Assembly: GCA_043777595.1 (NCBI GenBank)
Contig: JAYWHT010000070.1
Span: 1 to 39,423, forward strand
Source of the DNA: JAYVJH01 sp043777595
GTDB lineage: Bacteria; Bacteroidota; Bacteroidia; Cytophagales; Spirosomataceae
DNA: 39,423 nt
Reading direction: 5' to 3'
The notes beneath the pieces were generated by a model, which was not told the origin of the DNA, made no database searches, and was given only the letters and a program-made list of their open reading frames with translations. Position 1 is the first letter of the stretch; the number at the start of each line of letters is the position of its first letter. The position numbers and the translations under genes were made by a program. This document shows positions 7,697 to 14,828 of the stretch, piece after piece.

Positions 7697-7960
7697 ATGG
7701 AGTTACCAGAATTTGATTTTTCGTTTATTGACATTAAAGAACTCAAAAATCAATGTATCACAACTGACGAAATTGAGTATGTTTTTTACAGCAGTTCGTC
7801 ACAATATCAGGATTTTGGAGAGTTTAGTTATATGATTGGTTACAGTTTGAAAAACAAGTTTATATCCTTTAACTTTGAATTGAAAAATGACCTAATTCGT
7901 ATCACTTCAACCTACTTATCGTATGAACAAGAAATTAGGAATAGATACTTTGGAGTATGA
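7697..7960 (+). CDS. small protein, possibly RelE/BrnT-like toxin fold
   Basis: About 87 residues from ATG 7697, 11 bases after the fabH stop; an in-frame GTG at 7673 would overlap fabH and is less likely. The layout resembles BrnT-type RelE-fold toxins: an N-terminal helix, then EIEYVFYSSS, YMIGYSLKNKFISFNF, DLIRITSTYLS and a final EIRNRYF. In BrnT the end reads like ISARRATRxERxxY. The match is by pattern only and weak. It overlaps the next small ORF by 38 bases, and the pair looks inserted into an otherwise conserved fabH-efp order. Confidence 0.55.
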   Translation: MELPEFDFSFIDIKELKNQCITTDEIEYVFYSSSSQYQDFGEFSYMIGYSLKNKFISFNFELKNDLIRITSTYLSYEQEIRNRYFGV

Positions 7961-8075
7961 CTTTAAAAAGCAGTTTCCAACATCTGAGCTATTTGTCGAA
8001 TGGTTGCTCACCAAACCTGCTTCTGGTTTGAAGCTATCTCTTGAAGACCGTATGGCCCACATCGTCAAAAAGTAA
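7923..8075 (+). CDS. 50-residue protein overlapping the preceding gene
   Basis: An ATG at 7923 opens a 50-codon frame in a different phase from the 7697-7960 gene. It begins MNKKLGIDTLEYDFKKQFPT and ends in LSLEDRMAHIVKK. The codon use looks natural, with one amphipathic stretch around FVEWLLTKP. The overlap and small size suit a toxin-antitoxin partner, but no known antitoxin family is recognised. It ends 50 bases before efp. Confidence 0.45.
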   Translation: MNKKLGIDTLEYDFKKQFPTSELFVEWLLTKPASGLKLSLEDRMAHIVKK

Positions 8076-8125
8076 AACGATTTGCACCCAAATACTTAAA
8101 AAACGTTAATTTTCAACCCAATAAA

Positions 8126-8689
8126 ATGGCAACTACCACAGACATCCGTAATGGATTAGTAATGAACTTTAATAATGATTTATTTCAAATAATTGAATTT
8201 CAGCACGTTAAGCCTGGCAAAGGCAATGCTTTCGTTCGTACTAAAATCAAGAGCCTCACCAGTGGCAAAGTGATAGACAATACATTTACATCGGGGGCTT
8301 CGATTTTTCCCGTTAGAGTAGAAAGACGTAAGTTCCAGTTTTTGTATCAGGACGAAATGGGCTTCAATTTTATGGACACTGAAACATTCGATCAGATATC
8401 GCTACCCGAAAAACTTATTGATAGTGCCGACTTGATGAAAGAAGGCCAAGAAGTTGAAATATTGCTAAATACCGAAAACGATGCACCACTCACTTGTGAG
8501 CTACCACCGTTTGTAGAACTCGAAATCACTTACGCAGAGCCGGGAATCAAAGGCGATACAGCCAACAATCCACGCAAACCCGTAAATGTATCGACAGGCG
8601 CACGCATTATGGTGCCGATGTTTATAGAACAAGGAGAAAAAATAAAAGTAGATACCCGTACCCGTGAGTATGTCGAAAGAGTAAAATAG
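8126..8689 (+). CDS. efp: elongation factor P
   Basis: A 187-residue protein with the three beta-barrel domains of EF-P, which relieves ribosome stalling at proline stretches. The modified-loop lysine is present as Lys32 in KPGKGNAFVRTK. The C-terminal signature near KPVNVSTGARIMVPMFIEQGE is intact. It lies in the conserved cluster before accB/accC. No modification enzyme is seen in the window. Confidence 0.97.
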   Translation: MATTTDIRNGLVMNFNNDLFQIIEFQHVKPGKGNAFVRTKIKSLTSGKVIDNTFTSGASIFPVRVERRKFQFLYQDEMGFNFMDTETFDQISLPEKLIDSADLMKEGQEVEILLNTENDAPLTCELPPFVELEITYAEPGIKGDTANNPRKPVNVSTGARIMVPMFIEQGEKIKVDTRTREYVERVK

Positions 8690-8711
8690 TTTTTCAGTCG
8701 TGAGCCACTAG

Positions 8712-8789
8712 TTTTGGGTAGTTTGTGAAGCTAATTTCCCCAAAAAACCAACGACTCACCACTAACAACCCATGACTAACTACCCAAAA
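8712..8789. repeat. 12-bp inverted repeat spanning the proposed accB start
   Basis: Arms 8712-8723 and 8778-8789 are exact reverse complements. A second short pair (8696-8701 with 8751-8756) lies inside and just outside. The right arm would fall within the first codons if accB began at 8772, which favours the start at 8793. Confidence 0.4.
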
Positions 8790-8792
8790 CCT

Positions 8793-9287
8793 ATGGAAAC
8801 CAGAGAAATTCAGAAACTAATTGATTTTATTGCCAATTCAGGGCTTGATGAAGTAAACGTTGAGACCAGTGAACTGAAAATCAGTGTAAAACGCCACGCC
8901 CCAGCACCAATCCAGATGGTAGCCGCACCCCAGCAAATGATGGCCATGGCACAACCCGCAGCACCTCAACAAGTGGCTGCACCACAGCCACAAGCGGCAT
9001 CTACTACACCGCCAGCGGCAGCAGCACCCAAAAACGATGACTCAAAATACCTGACCATCAAGTCGCCAATGATTGGGACGTTTTATCGTACACAGTCGCC
9101 AGACAAACCACCTTTTATTGAAATTGGCGATGAAGTAACCATTGGTAAAGCCGTGTGTATTATAGAAGCCATGAAACTTTTTAATGAGATAGAGTCTGAC
9201 GTTACTGGCCGAATCGTTAAGGTTTTGGTAGAAAATGCCACTCCAGTAGAGTACGACCAACCCTTGTTTTTAGTAGAACCAAACTAA
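8793..9287 (+). CDS. accB: biotin carboxyl carrier protein of acetyl-CoA carboxylase
   Basis: From ATG 8793 the protein has 164 residues. An in-frame ATG at 8772 adds seven residues that fall within an inverted repeat, and the family normally begins MxxxEIQKLI, so 8793 is preferred. The N-terminal helical domain is followed by an Ala/Pro/Gln-rich linker and a biotinyl domain with EAMKLFNEI, where the lysine (residue 128 from this start) carries biotin. It supplies the swinging arm for AccC, encoded next. Confidence 0.95.
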   Translation: METREIQKLIDFIANSGLDEVNVETSELKISVKRHAPAPIQMVAAPQQMMAMAQPAAPQQVAAPQPQAASTTPPAAAAPKNDDSKYLTIKSPMIGTFYRTQSPDKPPFIEIGDEVTIGKAVCIIEAMKLFNEIESDVTGRIVKVLVENATPVEYDQPLFLVEPN

Positions 9288-9310
9288 TACAGTAAACAGT
9301 TATCAGTGAA

Positions 9311-9405
9311 CATTTATCAGTTGTCAATGAACAGTTAATGACAACTGTTTCGTTTAGAGGCTACGAGTGGCCTTTTCATAGCTGGTAACTGATAACTGAT
9401 AAATG
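9311..9405. repeat. nested inverted repeat between accB and accC
   Basis: Arms 9311-9326 and 9390-9405 pair over 16 positions with one G-T pair. Inside lies a second perfect 9-bp stem (9318-9326 with 9339-9347) that competes with the outer one. The right arm ends 12 bases before the accC ATG. It may be a folded leader affecting accC translation or a dispersed repeat. Confidence 0.5.
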
Positions 9406-9417
9406 ATAAATGAAAAG

Positions 9418-10761
9418 ATGTTTAAAAAAATACTTATTGCCAATCGTGGCGAAATAGCCCTGCGAGTCATACGCACTTGCCGAGAAATGGGCATCAAAAC
9501 GGTAGCCGTTTATTCAACCGCCGACCGTGAGAGCCTCCACGTCAAATTTGCCGATGAGGCCGTTTGTATTGGTCCAGCCCCAAGTCGGCAGTCTTATCTT
9601 AGTATCCCGGCCATTATTTCTGCTGCCGAAGTTACAGGTGCAGATGCCATTCACCCAGGCTATGGTTTTTTGTCAGAAAATGCTGAATTTTCAAAAATTT
9701 GTGCAGAATATGGTATCAAATTTATTGGTGCAACAGCCGAGCAAATCAACTTGATGGGCGACAAAGCCACTGCCAAAGCTACCATGCGTGCCTCGGGTGT
9801 GCCTGTTATTCCTGGTTCAGAAGGGTTGCTGGATTCTGTCGAGCAAGGTATGAAGCTATCTAAGGGTATCGGCTATCCTGTCATTGTCAAGGCTACGGCT
9901 GGTGGCGGTGGTCGTGGTATGCGGGTTATCAAAGACGAGTCCGAGTTTCAGAAAGCATGGGACGATGCCAGAATGGAGTCGGGTGCAGCATTTGGTAATG
10001 ATGCGTTATATTTAGAAAAGTTTGTAGAAGAACCCCGACACATAGAAATCCAGATAGTAGGCGACCAATACGGCAAAGTCTGCCATTTGTCGGAGCGAGA
10101 TTGCTCAATTCAGCGCAGGCATCAAAAATTACTTGAAGAGACTCCCTCTCCAATCGTGACTCCAGAGCTACGTGAAGAAATGGGTCGTGCAGCCATTAAA
10201 GGTGCAACGGCCATAGGTTACGAAGGCGCAGGTACAGTAGAGTTTTTGGTGGATAAATACGGCAAGTTTTATTTTATGGAAATGAACACCCGTATTCAAG
10301 TCGAACACCCTATTACCGAAGAAGTTACAGATTTTGACCTCATCAAAGAACAAATAAAAGTAGCTGCTGGAGAGCCTATTTCTGGCGATAATTACAGCCC
10401 CAAAAAATTCTCAATGGAGTGTCGTATCAATGCCGAAGACCCTCGTAATGGTTTTAGACCAAGTCCAGGCAAAATAACCAACTTACACATTCCAGGTGGC
10501 CACGGCGTGCGGGTCGATAGTCATGTGTATGCGGGCTATACCATTCCACCCAACTACGACTCAATGATAGCCAAGCTCATAGTGTCGGGCCAAAGCCGTG
10601 AAGAAGTACTGACCCGCATGAAACGTGCCCTGCAAGAGTTTGTGATTGAGGGCATCAAAACAACCATTCCGTTTCATATCAAACTCATGGACGACCCCAC
10701 TTTTAAGTCGGGTATGTTTACGACCAAGTTTTTGGAGGACTTCGATTTTAGCGATTTATAG
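9418..10761 (+). CDS. accC: biotin carboxylase subunit of acetyl-CoA carboxylase
   Basis: About 447 residues from ATG 9418 (MFKKILIANRGEIALRVIR); an in-frame ATG 15 bases upstream is less likely. It is an ATP-grasp enzyme that carboxylates biotin on AccB with bicarbonate and ATP. It shows the glycine-rich ATP loop KATAGGGGRGMR, the active-site segment EMNTRIQVEHPITEE and the C-terminal biotin carboxylase domain (ECRINAEDP). Normal length. Confidence 0.97.
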   Translation: MFKKILIANRGEIALRVIRTCREMGIKTVAVYSTADRESLHVKFADEAVCIGPAPSRQSYLSIPAIISAAEVTGADAIHPGYGFLSENAEFSKICAEYGIKFIGATAEQINLMGDKATAKATMRASGVPVIPGSEGLLDSVEQGMKLSKGIGYPVIVKATAGGGGRGMRVIKDESEFQKAWDDARMESGAAFGNDALYLEKFVEEPRHIEIQIVGDQYGKVCHLSERDCSIQRRHQKLLEETPSPIVTPELREEMGRAAIKGATAIGYEGAGTVEFLVDKYGKFYFMEMNTRIQVEHPITEEVTDFDLIKEQIKVAAGEPISGDNYSPKKFSMECRINAEDPRNGFRPSPGKITNLHIPGGHGVRVDSHVYAGYTIPPNYDSMIAKLIVSGQSREEVLTRMKRALQEFVIEGIKTTIPFHIKLMDDPTFKSGMFTTKFLEDFDFSDL

Positions 10762-10811
10762 GCTTGGGTATCTGACTTTGTTAGTCCATTTTATGTTAAT
10801 TTTTATTAAAA

Positions 10812-11708
10812 ATGTTTGTATCAGCCGTCGAAAAAGCGCACCAGTTTACACGTCCTATTCATTTCATCTCACGGGCATACAAAGACACGCAGGTTTTGGC
10901 AGGTACTGGCACGTTGTTTTTTGTAAACGAACTGGGTTGTGCCGTTACTTGTAAACACGTAGCGCAGGTAATCATTCAAAGTGAAAATATAAATGCACAC
11001 TATCGAAGTTTCGTTAGCGAGCGTCTCAAAATAGACAACCTGCCCGAGCGAAATTTATTATTAGAAAGACTTGAACAAAAATACGGCTATCGGCAAGGAA
11101 TTGCCACCAATCAAGAAACACGGTTTTTAAACTGTTTTGAAGACCTCAGTGAAATTGAGGTAACATTACACCCACATCTTGACTTGGCGATTATTAAATT
11201 TAAGAACGCCAACAAGCGGCAGTACGGCCCACCAGCTATTTTTACCCCTGAGGGCTATGCCGTCAAACAGGGTAAGTACCTGTGCCGGCTTGGCTATCCT
11301 TTTCCTGAGTTTACCAATTTTAGGTACAATGCCAACATCGACGACATCGAATGGACAAACGAAGGACAGAGCCAAACCCCGTCTTTCCCTATTGATGGCA
11401 TCGTAACCAGACATCTCTACAACGAAACGCTCAAAATATGGGGAATCGAAATGAGTACACCGGGCTTGAGAGGGCAAAGCGGTGGGCCACTTTTTGATAC
11501 CAACGGTGTAGTTTATGGTATGCAAAGCATGACGAGACATTTACATTTGGGCTTCGATATGATTGACTATGAAGTAAATCTCGAAACACACCGAGCCAAG
11601 ATTTCCAATCACCCATTTTTGCACGTTGGGCATTGCATACACGCCAATATCATCAAACAGTTTTTGAAAGAAAACAATGTTGCGTATTATGAGGCTAATA
11701 TGGACTGA
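10812..11708 (+). CDS. trypsin-like serine protease without signal peptide
   Basis: A 298-residue protein with a chymotrypsin-fold triad: His49 in AVTCKHVA, Asp124 in HLDLAIIKF and Ser223 in GLRGQSGGPLFD. GTGTLFF (31-37) is the usual N-lobe strand. There is no signal peptide or membrane segment, so the enzyme appears cytoplasmic, unlike DegP-type proteases, and no PDZ domain follows. Between His and Asp sits a roughly 60-residue charged insert (SERLKIDNLPERNLLLERL). It lies 50 bases after accC and 134 bases before a coiled-coil gene, so it may belong with either group. Substrate unknown. Confidence 0.85.
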   Translation: MFVSAVEKAHQFTRPIHFISRAYKDTQVLAGTGTLFFVNELGCAVTCKHVAQVIIQSENINAHYRSFVSERLKIDNLPERNLLLERLEQKYGYRQGIATNQETRFLNCFEDLSEIEVTLHPHLDLAIIKFKNANKRQYGPPAIFTPEGYAVKQGKYLCRLGYPFPEFTNFRYNANIDDIEWTNEGQSQTPSFPIDGIVTRHLYNETLKIWGIEMSTPGLRGQSGGPLFDTNGVVYGMQSMTRHLHLGFDMIDYEVNLETHRAKISNHPFLHVGHCIHANIIKQFLKENNVAYYEANMD

Positions 11709-11842
11709 AAACCCATCACAAAAATAGGCTTCAATTACCCGATTTTTGGCCGTTTGTGTATATCAATCACTAAACTACCGAAGTATTTATTTGTTTTGTT
11801 GTCAAGTATCAGTAGATACGATAATTAAATAACAGTACGTCA

Positions 11843-12541
11843 ATGGAAGAACAAAAATCGAGTATGAGCGGCTGGCTCAGAAACATAGCAAGTGTTTTTG
11901 TAGAATTACCACCCGAAACCGCTCCAGATACAGCTCCATCTGTCAATAGTGTTCCGTCAATTCCATCTCCCAATTTTGGAGGTAGCATACAGAATGTCCC
12001 CAACGATTTTGTAGAAGATTTACGAAGTCGATTCAAAAAACTGCTGGAAGAAAAAAACCAGTCAGGTTTCGACTTCTATGAATTTTCATTGATGCTGCTC
12101 CGCACCAGTCCAAACCCCTCAATAGAGCATTTCAAGACGGCCTACGAAGGTGCCAAGTTACTGAACCCCAAATGTAGCCCCCAGTTTTTGCTGGACTCGG
12201 CCAATTTTTATAAGAAAGAACTCCAAACAGCTTTTGATGGTACAGTAAGCGCAGGGCAACAAAAAAGAGGAACAATAGACACCGAAAAAGCCAACGAACA
12301 AAAACAGCTTAATGCCGATATTGCCAACATAGAGCAGCAACTTGCACAGCTACGGCAGCAACTCGCTAATTTAGAAAAATCGCAGGCCGAAAAAATAGAA
12401 GCCCTCAAAGGTATTGATGCCAAGTTTAATGCTAAATTTGTAGAAATAGAACAAAAAATGACCGCCACTACCACTGCCAAAGACAGTGTTTTGAATGAAA
12501 TAACGCTCATCGAAAATGGCATTAAGCAATATATAAAATAA
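11843..12541 (+). CDS. coiled-coil protein of unknown function
   Basis: 232 residues. Residues 1-25 contain an amphipathic helix (MSGWLRNIASVFVEL), followed by a Pro/Ser-rich linker to about 55 and a helical domain to about 135. A long heptad-rich coiled coil runs from about 145 to the end (KANEQKQLNADIANIEQQLA and onward). An N-terminal amphipathic helix plus a long coiled coil is reminiscent of membrane-surface proteins such as PspA, but I see no family match. It is followed after 72 bases by a membrane coiled-coil protein, and the two likely work together. Confidence 0.7.
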   Translation: MEEQKSSMSGWLRNIASVFVELPPETAPDTAPSVNSVPSIPSPNFGGSIQNVPNDFVEDLRSRFKKLLEEKNQSGFDFYEFSLMLLRTSPNPSIEHFKTAYEGAKLLNPKCSPQFLLDSANFYKKELQTAFDGTVSAGQQKRGTIDTEKANEQKQLNADIANIEQQLAQLRQQLANLEKSQAEKIEALKGIDAKFNAKFVEIEQKMTATTTAKDSVLNEITLIENGIKQYIK

Positions 12542-12613
12542 CGAATAGTGATTAGCGAATATTAAAAACTGAACAAGTATATTCACTGTAAAATCTTTAA
12601 CCCAAAACTAAAA

Positions 12614-13750
12614 ATGATAAACCCTGCTGAACAACGTGCATTGATGGTGCCAGACTTGCCTATCATGAAACATTTGAGTATTCCGACAGAGTCCGAACAA
12701 GCCAACCGCCAGGTAACGACTTGGAAAAAAGGCGAGAAATCTATCGGCTGGTTGGTAGGCCTGTTGCTGCTTGGGCTGGTAGCTTATGGCTTTTTTGGGT
12801 TTATATTACCCGTTGTGCTGGTGGCTTTGAGCAAAACCATTGCGGCCATTTCGGTTTTCGCTACGGTGGCATTGGTCGTGATGTTGTCGCCAGTGATTTA
12901 TAAATTATTTCGTAGAATTGTCCGGTCGGCACACAAACTACTGATAGAGTCTGCCCCGTTTGCTGAATTGGAAGACCAATTACAAAAAATGAAAGGCTCT
13001 CGCAAAGAGTTTGAGTCAGCCAAAAATGAAATCAATGCCTGCAAAGTACAAATGAAACAGTCGGCGTTGCAAGCACAAGGCTCGGCTAAAAAAGCCCAAG
13101 AAAAAGCCTTAGAGCGCAAAGAAGAAGCAGCACTATTGAAAGATAAACTCGAAAAATTAGTTGCTCAAAAAGGCGAAGCCATCAAAGAAACTGACGACTA
13201 TGTAACAATGGAAAACCGCTTGACCAGCACCCTCGGCGATGGCAACCGTGCTGTGTCTGAGTCGCAGACTTATGCCAGTTTGGTAGATACTTTTGCATCA
13301 AGAGCCAATATTTTTGGTAAATTAGACCGTAAGTTAATGAACTATGGCCATGCGTTTGACGAAAAAATAAAAGATTTTGAGATGTCTATTTCAAACCTTA
13401 AAACAGTATCGCAAGGCATGGCCTCGGCCAATAGCGCCACAACCAGAGCCAGAAGTGTACTCAATAACCAATCGGGTGGTTGGGAATTGGACTATGCCAT
13501 GGAGGTAATAACAACCCAAATAGCAGGTGATATTGCCTCGACCCAAGCCAATATCAGCGACTTAGATAACATAGTGAGAGATTTCAACCCTAACGATGAG
13601 CGGGCTTATGCTCGATTGGAGTCGTTTGCCAATAAAATAAAGACAGGCGAAGCCGAAATCTCTGACCCCAACAAAGTAGCTAACCCCAACTATAAACTCT
13701 CTCCCGAACAAAAAAACGCATCAGGCGGGCTGGGGGACATTTTTAATTAA
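12614..13750 (+). CDS. membrane protein with long coiled-coil domain
   Basis: 378 residues. Two or three hydrophobic segments occupy residues 44-98 (GWLVGLLLLGLVAYGFFGF and AISVFATVALVVMLSPVIY). A basic stretch and a coiled coil follow at about 108-205 (KMKGSRKEFESAKNEINACK, KAQEKALERKEEAALLKDKL), then a further helical domain. The tail is disordered and Asn/Gly-rich. The soluble part is probably cytoplasmic. No family recognised. Its stop lies four bases before the nucleotidyltransferase antitoxin gene, so the toxin-antitoxin cargo sits directly behind it in the same transcript. Confidence 0.7.
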   Translation: MINPAEQRALMVPDLPIMKHLSIPTESEQANRQVTTWKKGEKSIGWLVGLLLLGLVAYGFFGFILPVVLVALSKTIAAISVFATVALVVMLSPVIYKLFRRIVRSAHKLLIESAPFAELEDQLQKMKGSRKEFESAKNEINACKVQMKQSALQAQGSAKKAQEKALERKEEAALLKDKLEKLVAQKGEAIKETDDYVTMENRLTSTLGDGNRAVSESQTYASLVDTFASRANIFGKLDRKLMNYGHAFDEKIKDFEMSISNLKTVSQGMASANSATTRARSVLNNQSGGWELDYAMEVITTQIAGDIASTQANISDLDNIVRDFNPNDERAYARLESFANKIKTGEAEISDPNKVANPNYKLSPEQKNASGGLGDIFN

Positions 13751-13754
13751 AAAG

Positions 13755-14045
13755 ATGCTAACCGAACAAGTAGTCTTAGATAAAATTAGAGCCATTAAAC
13801 CTACCTTACAACAAAAATATTTTGTTGATAAGATAGGGTGTTTTGGGTCGTACTCTGACGGAACGGCAATAGAAAAAAGCGATATAGATATTTTAGTTTG
13901 GTTCACTCAACCAGTTGGTTATGAGTTCTTTGGTGTACAAGAAATATTAGAAAATACCTTGGGGTTAAATGTTGATTTGGTTACAGAAAAAGCTATTCGA
14001 CCTCAATTAAGGACTCACGTTTTCAATAATTTAAAACTGGTATGA
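13755..14045 (+). CDS. MNT-domain nucleotidyltransferase (MntA-type antitoxin)
   Basis: A 96-residue minimal nucleotidyltransferase with the pol-beta signature GSYSDGTAIEKSDIDILV: the GS motif at 31-32 and metal-binding Asp43 and Asp45. In HEPN/MNT systems this protein AMPylates and neutralises the HEPN RNase toxin. The partner gene begins in the overlapping ATGA at 14042-14045, but it is broken here, leaving an orphan antitoxin. Confidence 0.85.
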   Translation: MLTEQVVLDKIRAIKPTLQQKYFVDKIGCFGSYSDGTAIEKSDIDILVWFTQPVGYEFFGVQEILENTLGLNVDLVTEKAIRPQLRTHVFNNLKLV

Positions 14046-14185
14046 ATCCTGCAAATCGTGATTTTATGTTTTATTTAGAAGACATCAAAGTTTTCGATAT
14101 TATTTGACGAATTATTGGTAGTCATTTACCCAGTAATCTTTTGGAAATCAACGAAATAATCAAATTTTATAAAAACCAAAACTAA
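14042..14185 (+). pseudogene. remnant of a HEPN-domain (DUF86-like) toxin
   Basis: An ATG overlapping the antitoxin stop opens MNPANRDFMFYLEDIK, the typical first line of a DUF86/HepT protein, but meets an in-frame TGA at 14105-14107. The same frame continues with RIIGSHLPSNLLEINEII and stops at 14183-14185. The total is only 47 codons against roughly 110 in the family. The gene has therefore suffered an internal deletion and a nonsense change, and the toxin is very probably inactive. Assignment rests on position and the N-terminal pattern. Confidence 0.6.
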
Positions 14186-14412
14186 TGCAAACACAACAAG
14201 TAGGATTAGGGAATTTGCAAATAGAGTTACTGAAATTATACTCTAATAATATTTCAGATAAATACCTTTTTGACATTAAACTGTTGCTGTCTAATTACTT
14301 TGCTCAAAAAGCGACAGAAGAAATGGACAAAATTTGGGAAGATAAAAATCTGACAGAACAAGATATGATTAACTGGTCAAATGAACACAATCGCTATAAA
14401 GGCAGTAATTGA
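14185..14412 (+). CDS. antitoxin of PIN toxin pair
   Basis: A 75-residue protein whose ATG overlaps the stop of the HEPN remnant by one base (TAATG). It ends with LLSNYFAQKATEEMDKIWED followed by TEQDMINWSNEHNRYK, a tail I recognise from small Bacteroidota antitoxins encoded directly before PIN-domain toxins. It overlaps the PIN gene by 32 bases, which fits tight coupling. The N-terminal part probably forms the DNA-binding or dimer region. Confidence 0.7.
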   Translation: MQTQQVGLGNLQIELLKLYSNNISDKYLFDIKLLLSNYFAQKATEEMDKIWEDKNLTEQDMINWSNEHNRYKGSN

Positions 14413-14815
14413 CACCAATGTTTTGGTTGCTATTATAGGGAAAAAGTCGCCATTTCGTTGGATTTTTGATTGCATCATTCAAGGTAAAATAAGAATCTGT
14501 ATCTCCAATGAAATACTGACTGAATATCGAGAGATTTTAGAACTAAAAAATGGTGTTTTGGTAGCCGAAAATGTTATCAATTTTATTTTGGTTAGTCCAT
14601 ATACTGAGAAAGCAGATATTTATTTCAATTTTTTGTTAATTAACCAAGACGAAGACGATAATAAGTATGTGGATTGTGCTGTAAGCAAAACCGCAGACTG
14701 TATCATAACAAATGATTCACACTTTCAAGTATTAAAAAAAATAGAATTTCCCAACGTAGAGGTTTTGACTATCTCAGAATTTGAAGCTAAATATAAAAAT
14801 CAGTTACTGAATTAA
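14381..14815 (+). CDS. PIN-domain ribonuclease toxin
   Basis: 144 residues of the PIN_3/TIGR00305 type. The acidic metal-binding residues are in place: Asp11 in AVIDTNVLVA, the glutamate in EILTEYREIL, and NQDEDDNKYVDCAV with ITNDSHF near the C-terminus. Such proteins cleave RNA and are held inactive by the antitoxin encoded just upstream. The gene ends 13 bases before the Ppx/GppA-like gene, so the cassette interrupts the 11.8-15.8 kb group. Confidence 0.88.
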   Translation: MNTIAIKAVIDTNVLVAIIGKKSPFRWIFDCIIQGKIRICISNEILTEYREILELKNGVLVAENVINFILVSPYTEKADIYFNFLLINQDEDDNKYVDCAVSKTADCIITNDSHFQVLKKIEFPNVEVLTISEFEAKYKNQLLN

Positions 14816-14828
14816 AAACAAATAAATC

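Noticed and set aside
8772..8792. Earlier ATG for accB
   Set aside because: The extra seven codons coincide with an arm of an inverted repeat and are not typical of AccB N-termini.
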